10,381 bases of DNA from Wenzhouxiangella sp. (GTDB lineage: Bacteria > Pseudomonadota > Gammaproteobacteria > Xanthomonadales > Wenzhouxiangellaceae). Of this stretch, positions 6,718 to 10,381 are shown piece after piece (position 1 is the first letter of the stretch; the number at the start of each line of letters is the position of its first letter). A program made the position numbers and the translations under genes. The stretch covers positions 1-10,381 of the forward strand of contig JAASTB010000049.1 in assembly GCA_021767625.1 (NCBI GenBank). Reading direction: 5' to 3'. The notes under the pieces are model-generated. The model was not told where the DNA came from. It worked only from the letters and a program-made list of their open reading frames with translations, and did no database searches.

Positions 6718-6998
6718 TACTGCATCCTGCGGTTGAAGCGACTGGCCGGCCGAAGAAGCAGCCAGGTGAAGAGGCTGGAGGCGGCCGTGGCCGCCCAGAA
6801 CAGGAAGAAGCCGATGGTGTAGCCGGCCATCCGGCTCAGTTCGAGTTCGGGAAACGTCATGTCGCGCAGCATCAGCGGGTCGACGATGGCGAAGAACGCC
6901 ATCGTCGCCACGCCGGCGGCGAAGAACGACGGCCAGAGAATGGCCCCCAGGCGCTGGGCCAGGGGGCGTGGCGGGATGTCGAGATCAGCCCTGGTCAT
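6717..6998 (-). CDS. Small two-helix membrane protein between ccoP and ccoG
   Basis: I do not recognise a named family for this 93-residue protein. Two strongly hydrophobic segments (about 20-42 and 57-82) are joined by a short loop containing DPLMLRDMTFPELE. The N-terminus (TRADLDIPPRPLAQR) is polar, and the C-terminus is basic (RPASRFNRRMQ), consistent with both ends in the cytoplasm. It overlaps the end of ccoP by 14 nt and ccoG by 1 nt, so it is translated from the oxidase mRNA. The ribosome-binding site is weak (GGCAAGA), suggesting coupling to ccoP. The position suggests an accessory or assembly role in cbb3 biogenesis; no function is shown by the sequence. Confidence 0.85.
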   Translation of the reverse strand: MTRADLDIPPRPLAQRLGAILWPSFFAAGVATMAFFAIVDPLMLRDMTFPELELSRMAGYTIGFFLFWAATAASSLFTWLLLRPASRFNRRMQ

Positions 6999-7899
6999 CG
7001 TCTTGCCGGCTCAAGCTCAGAACATAAGCGGCCACGAACCTTGTGCGGATCTCGCCGAGCAGATCCATCTGCGCCGGCATTACCCCGTTGCGGCCGCCAC
7101 GGATCGTCTCCCGGATGGTATCGAGATCGCCGCCGTAGGTATAGACACCGGTCGTCAGGTCGGGCGCACCGAGATAGATGTTGCCTGTGCCGTCCGGCCC
7201 GTGACAGGCTGCACAGTTCTGCTGGAATAGCTTTTCGCCTGCCGCCGCCATGGTGGCGTCGACGGTATTCCCGGCCAGCTGCTGCACGTAGACCGCCGTT
7301 CGAGTCACGCCCTGCTCACCCAGGGAATCCCCGAATGGTGGCATCACCGCCTGGCGGCCGGCCTGGATGGACTCGAGCACGCGTTGGGGAGCTCCGCCCC
7401 AGAGCCAGTGGTTGTCGGTCAGGTTGGGGTAACCCTCGGCCCCGCGGGCGTCGGAACCGTGGCAGGTCGAGCAGTTGTGGGCGAAGATGTTGCGACCCAC
7501 CCGCAGCGCCTCTTCATTGTCGGCCAGCTGCTCGACCGGCTGTGAGGCCAGCTTGGCGAACTGAGCCTGGAAGGCCTGGGCCGCCTCTGCCATCTCCGCT
7601 TCGTATTGCTTCTCCTGCGTCCAGCCCAGGGTGCCGTCATAGCGGCCCAGGCCGGGATAGAACACCAGGTAGCCCAGCGAAAAGATGACCGAGAGGTAGA
7701 ACAGCCACAGCCACCAGCGCGGCATCGGGTTGTTGTACTCGCGCAGGTCTTCGTCCCAGACGTGACCCGTGGTGTCCGCGCCGTCACCGTCGGTCTGCTT
7801 GTTCACCTTGGCGCGGCCGGTGGCGATGAACAGCCAGACCATCGCGGCGGTGAAGCCGAGCGTGATGATGACGACGAACCAGTGCCAGAACGCGCTCAT
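6985..7899 (-). CDS. ccoP: CcoP, diheme cytochrome c subunit of cbb3 oxidase
   Basis: This 304-residue subunit takes electrons from soluble or membrane cytochrome c and passes them to CcoO. The N-terminal FixP_N region has two membrane helices (about 5-27 and 62-81), the two-helix form known from Pseudomonas, with GHVWDEDLREYNNPMPRWW between them. Two class I cytochrome c domains follow: heme 1 CSTCH (143-147) with probable axial Met186 in VMPPFG, and heme 2 CAACH (229-233) with probable axial Met274 in GVMPAQ. The start is ATG 7899, with AAGGAG 8 nt upstream and an ATGA overlap with the ccoQ stop. An open frame extending to 8076 would add 59 residues that lie over ccoQ and look non-native. 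The TGA at 6985 lies inside the next gene. Confidence 0.97.
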   Translation of the reverse strand: MSAFWHWFVVIITLGFTAAMVWLFIATGRAKVNKQTDGDGADTTGHVWDEDLREYNNPMPRWWLWLFYLSVIFSLGYLVFYPGLGRYDGTLGWTQEKQYEAEMAEAAQAFQAQFAKLASQPVEQLADNEEALRVGRNIFAHNCSTCHGSDARGAEGYPNLTDNHWLWGGAPQRVLESIQAGRQAVMPPFGDSLGEQGVTRTAVYVQQLAGNTVDATMAAAGEKLFQQNCAACHGPDGTGNIYLGAPDLTTGVYTYGGDLDTIRETIRGGRNGVMPAQMDLLGEIRTRFVAAYVLSLSRQDDDQG

Positions 7900-8069
7900 G
7901 ATGAATTCTCCTTGTCCTTTTGATCCTTGTCTTGCCGACGGCGATCTTCCTCGTCCAGCGGCAGGTTGGCCTGTTCGTCGAAGTCTTCCTTGCGCTTGAC
8001 CACGAACACCCAGATGACGATGGCCACGAAGGCGATCATGGCGAAGGCGGTGACCAGCCCGCTGCTCAT
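7896..8069 (-). CDS. ccoQ: CcoQ, small accessory subunit of cbb3 oxidase
   Basis: This 57-residue protein begins MSSGLVTAFAMIAF. It has one membrane helix (about 4-24) followed by the basic KRK boundary, EDFDEQANLPLDEED (typical of CcoQ) and a charged tail. CcoQ is a dispensable single-helix subunit thought to stabilise the complex or connect CcoP to the CcoNO core. The assignment rests on position and the LPL-DEE segment. ATG 8069 overlaps the ccoO TGA (ATGA), and a strong GGGAGGTGA lies just upstream. Its TGA overlaps the ccoP ATG in the same way. Confidence 0.94.
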   Translation of the reverse strand: MSSGLVTAFAMIAFVAIVIWVFVVKRKEDFDEQANLPLDEEDRRRQDKDQKDKENSS

Positions 8070-8728
8070 GAGTCACCTCCCTGCGATGAGGCCGAAGCCG
8101 CGGCCGCGGCGGAGGCGGCGTCCTGGCCGGTCCATTCCGTACCCAGGCCCTGCAGGTAGGCGATCACGGCCTCGAGCTGGGTGCGCCCTGCGACGGCGTC
8201 CGCTGCGGCCTCGATCTGCTCTTCGGTGTAGGGATGACCCATGCCCTTGAGAACGCGCATGCGCTTCTGGATGGACTCAGGATCGACGAAGCGCTCGGCC
8301 AGCCAGGGATAGGCCGGCATGTTCGACTCCGGCACGACCGCACGCGGGTCCATCAGGTGCAGTTCGTGCCAGGCGTCGCTGTAGCGCTCGCCCACTCGGG
8401 CCAGGTCCGGGCCGGTTCGCTTCGAGCCCCACTGGAAGGGCCGGTCGTAGACGAACTCGCCGGCCACGGAGTAGTGGCCGTAGCGCTCCGTTTCCGAGCG
8501 GAAGGGGCGGATCTGCTGGCTGTGGCAGTTGTAGCAACCCTCAGCCACGTAGATGTCGCGACCGGCCAGGCGCAGGGCGCTGTAGGGCTCGACGCCTTCG
8601 GCCGGTTCGACCACGGCGGCCTTGAACATCAGCGGGACGATCTCGACCAGGCCGCCGAAGCTGATGGCGACCACGATCAGGACGGCCATCAGGCCAGCGT
8701 GTTTTTCGATCTTGTCATGCATTGCCAT
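8066..8728 (-). CDS. ccoO: CcoO, monoheme cytochrome c subunit of cbb3 oxidase
   Basis: This 220-residue protein is anchored by one N-terminal helix (about 13-35) and has a periplasmic cytochrome c domain. The heme site is GCYNCHSQQ (Cys65, Cys68, His69), and Met137 in PESNMPAYPWL is the expected axial ligand. CcoO passes electrons from CcoP to the low-spin heme b of CcoN. The segment FQWGSKRTGPDLARVG is characteristic of the family. ATG 8728 has GGAG about 9 nt upstream; an ATG two codons later cannot be excluded. The C-terminus (about 200-220) is a low-complexity Ala/Ser/Gly tail, likely disordered. It lies 20 nt after ccoN and overlaps ccoQ by 4 nt. Confidence 0.97.
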   Translation of the reverse strand: MAMHDKIEKHAGLMAVLIVVAISFGGLVEIVPLMFKAAVVEPAEGVEPYSALRLAGRDIYVAEGCYNCHSQQIRPFRSETERYGHYSVAGEFVYDRPFQWGSKRTGPDLARVGERYSDAWHELHLMDPRAVVPESNMPAYPWLAERFVDPESIQKRMRVLKGMGHPYTEEQIEAAADAVAGRTQLEAVIAYLQGLGTEWTGQDAASAAAAASASSQGGDS

Positions 8729-8748
8729 GATTGAAGTCTCCGTATCGA

Positions 8749-10176
8749 TCAGGCGAGGGCCGGTGCCTTGACCGGCACTTCGAGATCATCGGTTTCGCGC
8801 ATCTGCCAGGTCTTCCAGACGTTGTAGAGCATGATGAACATGCCCGACAGGAAGACGATGCCGCCGAGCAGGCGCAGCATGTAGAACGGCTCGGTCTGCT
8901 GCAGCACCTCGATGAAGGTGTAGGTCAGCGTGCCGTCGTCGTTGAAGGTGCGCCACATCAGGCCCTGCATCACCCCGGCGATCCACATGGCGGTGATGTA
9001 GAGAACCGTGCCGATGGTCGTCACCCAGAAGTGCCACTCGATCAGCTTGGTCGAGTACATCTTGTCGACGCCGAACAGGCGCGGGAACAGGCCGTAGAGG
9101 GAGCCGATGGTGATCATGGCCACCCAGCCGAGCGCGCCGGAATGCACGTGGCCGATGGTCCAGTCGGTGTAGTGCGACAGGGCGTTGACGGTCTTGATCG
9201 ACATCATCGGACCTTCGAAGGTCGACATGCCGTAGAACGACAGCGCCACGATCATGAAGCGCAGGATCGGGTCGGTGCGCAGTTTGTGCCAAGCGCCCGA
9301 CAGGGTCATGATGCCGTTGATCATGCCGCCCCAGCTGGGTGCAAGCAGCATCAGCGAGAACACCATGCCCAGCGACTGCACCCAGTCGGGCAGCGAGGTG
9401 TAGTGCAGGTGGTGCGGGCCGGCCCACATGTAGATGGCGATCAGCGACCAGAAGTGCACGATCGACAGGCGGTAGGAGTAGACCGGGCGGCCGGCCTGCT
9501 TGGGCACGAAGTAGTACATCATGCCGAGGAAGCCGGCAGTCAGGAAGAAGCCCACCGCGTTGTGGCCGTACCACCACTGCACCATCGCGTCGACCGCACC
9601 CGAGTAGACCGGGTAGGAGTGCAGCCAGCCGGTCGGGATGGCCAGGTTGTTGACGATGTGCAGCACGGCGATCGTCAGGATATAGGCGCCGAAGAACCAG
9701 TTGGCCACGTAGATGTGGCGCACCTTGCGCTTGACGATCGTGCCGAAAAACACGACGGCGTAGGCCACCCAGACGACCGCAACCAGGACCGACAGCGGCC
9801 AGATCAGCTCGGCGTACTCGCGGCCCATGGTGTAGCCCAGCGGCATGGTCAGCACGGCGCCGACGATCACGGCCTGCCAGCCCCAGAATGTGAAGGCCGC
9901 CAATGATCTGCCGAAAAGCGGGGCGTGACAGGTTCGCTGAACCACGTAATAGCTTGTGGCGAACAGGCCGGAGCCGCCGAAGGCGAAGATCACGGCGTTG
10001 GTGTGCAGGGGCCGCAGGCGGCCGTAGCTGAGCCAGGGAATGCCGGCTCCCAGCTCGGGCCAGATCAGCTGCGCGGCGATGATCACGCCGACGAGCATGC
10101 CGACGATGCCCCAGATCACGGTCATCCAGGCGAACTGCCGGACGACGCGGTCGTTGTAAGTGGTGGAATGCGCCAT
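8749..10176 (-). CDS. ccoN: CcoN, catalytic subunit I of cbb3-type cytochrome c oxidase
   Basis: This 475-residue, about 12-helix subunit reduces O2 to water at a heme b3-CuB centre and pumps protons across the inner membrane. Ligands follow the Pseudomonas stutzeri cbb3 pattern shifted by two: His58 (LRPLHTNA) and His345 for low-spin heme b, His343 for heme b3 (IGHVHSG), and His205 (WYGHNAVGF), His255 and His256 (AGPHHLHY) for CuB. Tyr249 is placed for the covalent His-Tyr link, and Glu321 (STFEGPMM) is the conserved glutamate near the active site. Length is normal and all key residues are present, so the enzyme should be functional. ATG 10176 is preceded by AAGGA with 7-nt spacing. It is the first gene of the operon, 40 nt after the predicted transcription start. 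Confidence 0.98.
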   Translation of the reverse strand: MAHSTTYNDRVVRQFAWMTVIWGIVGMLVGVIIAAQLIWPELGAGIPWLSYGRLRPLHTNAVIFAFGGSGLFATSYYVVQRTCHAPLFGRSLAAFTFWGWQAVIVGAVLTMPLGYTMGREYAELIWPLSVLVAVVWVAYAVVFFGTIVKRKVRHIYVANWFFGAYILTIAVLHIVNNLAIPTGWLHSYPVYSGAVDAMVQWWYGHNAVGFFLTAGFLGMMYYFVPKQAGRPVYSYRLSIVHFWSLIAIYMWAGPHHLHYTSLPDWVQSLGMVFSLMLLAPSWGGMINGIMTLSGAWHKLRTDPILRFMIVALSFYGMSTFEGPMMSIKTVNALSHYTDWTIGHVHSGALGWVAMITIGSLYGLFPRLFGVDKMYSTKLIEWHFWVTTIGTVLYITAMWIAGVMQGLMWRTFNDDGTLTYTFIEVLQQTEPFYMLRLLGGIVFLSGMFIMLYNVWKTWQMRETDDLEVPVKAPALA

Positions 10177-10215
10177 CGTGGATTCCTTGTTGTTGGTCGG
10201 TACCAGAACGGGGTG

Positions 10216-10228
10216 GTAGCGGATTATC
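10216..10228 (-). promoter_or_regulatory. ccoN promoter: -10 element GATAAT and predicted start site
   Basis: On the minus strand GATAAT (10228-10223) lies exactly 22 nt downstream of the FNR/ANR box. With the box centred at -41.5, the hexamer falls at -12 to -7 and the start near 10216. There is no good -35 hexamer, as expected for an activator-dependent class II promoter. The resulting leader is 40 nt. Confidence 0.78.
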
Positions 10229-10250
10229 CTCAGTGCGGAAGTCCGAATAC

Positions 10251-10264
10251 TTGATCAGAATCAA
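10251..10264 (-). promoter_or_regulatory. FNR/ANR-type operator upstream of ccoN
   Basis: TTGATTCTGATCAA is a perfect match to the FNR/ANR consensus TTGAT-N4-ATCAA. It is centred 81.5 bp before the ccoN ATG and 41.5 bp before the predicted start site. FNR-family proteins with an oxygen-labile 4Fe-4S cluster activate cbb3 operons at low oxygen, so low-oxygen induction is expected. No regulator gene is in the window. Confidence 0.88.
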
Positions 10265-10340
10265 TCGTGGGCTACCACCGGTCCCCAGACGGTATGATTG
10301 CGGCGATGAATCCGCAAGCACCGTGCTTCCACAGGCTCGC

Positions 10341-10381
10341 ATGCCTCGTCTGAGAGTCAATGACTGGCTGCTGGCCGAGGC
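10341..10381 (+). CDS. Possible start of a rightward gene (3'-truncated by the window edge)
   Basis: ATG 10341 opens a frame through the end of the window (MPRLRVNDWLLAEA, 13 full codons). Its upstream spacing includes ACAGG 5 nt before the ATG, and a TATGAT hexamer at 10293-10298 could be a -10. A GTG at 10323 is an in-frame alternative start. The fragment is too short to name. If real, it is divergent from ccoN and shares the same control region. Confidence 0.3.
   Translation, partial: MPRLRVNDWLLAE

Noticed and set aside
7900..8076. N-terminal extension of ccoP to an ATG at 8076
   Set aside because: The extra 59 residues lie over ccoQ in another frame and are basic and non-native, whereas ATG 7899 has a good AAGGAG and gives the normal FixP N-terminus.
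10294..10353. Short plus-strand frame starting at ATG 10294 or 10306
   Set aside because: It closes after 19 codons at a TGA and shows no conserved features.
8786..10360. Long 524-codon minus-strand frame spanning ccoN
   Set aside because: It is an Arg/Ala/Pro/His-rich shadow frame of the GC-rich ccoN gene, which has every catalytic ligand in its own frame.

Overview
The window comes from a GC-rich proteobacterium. The gene order, a two-helix CcoP, a CcoS-linked TauE/SafE-type protein and a perfect FNR/ANR box all point to an aerobic or microaerobic gammaproteobacterium. A member of the Xanthomonadales/Lysobacterales or Chromatiales (for example a Wenzhouxiangella-like lineage) is my best guess, but no taxonomic marker is present to confirm it.

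Layout, left to right. (1) Positions 1-990 (+) hold the C-terminal catalytic half of an S9-family (prolyl oligopeptidase-type) serine peptidase whose propeller part lies outside the window. (2) Positions 991-1194 hold intergenic repeats: a 9-bp-phased GC-rich repeat, a long near-palindrome built from 9-bp CACGGAA units, and a compact hairpin. (3) From 10176 down to 1195 (-) runs one long leftward operon for the cbb3-type (C-family) cytochrome c oxidase and its maturation: ccoN, ccoO, ccoQ (57 aa), ccoP, a small two-helix membrane protein, ccoG, ccoH, ccoI, ccoS, and a TauE/SafE (DsbD_2/UreH-like) membrane protein. (4) Positions 10177-10340 hold the operon's control region: a perfect TTGAT-N4-ATCAA box and a GATAAT -10 element in exact class II FNR geometry. 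(5) A rightward gene may begin at the right edge.

How the genes work together. CcoN (heme b/b3-CuB catalytic subunit), CcoO (monoheme cytochrome c) and CcoP (diheme cytochrome c) form the proton-pumping terminal oxidase used at low oxygen; CcoQ is a small accessory subunit. CcoG (polyferredoxin, cupric reductase family), CcoI (Cu-exporting P1B ATPase), CcoH and CcoS supply copper and heme and stabilise the complex. From ccoO to ccoI the genes overlap or nearly touch (ATGA, ATGA, 14-bp, TAATG, 4-nt gap, GTGA), so translation is probably coupled. After ccoI the packing loosens: a five-copy heptamer tandem repeat lies between ccoI and ccoS, and a CACGGAA inverted-repeat pair lies between ccoS and the TauE/SafE gene. 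One arm of that pair encodes the last ten residues of CcoS.

I see no new enzyme system. The core is a well-known operon. The points worth a second look are the 9-bp-phased dispersed repeats and their invasion of ccoS, the textbook FNR promoter, and the unnamed small membrane protein between ccoP and ccoG.
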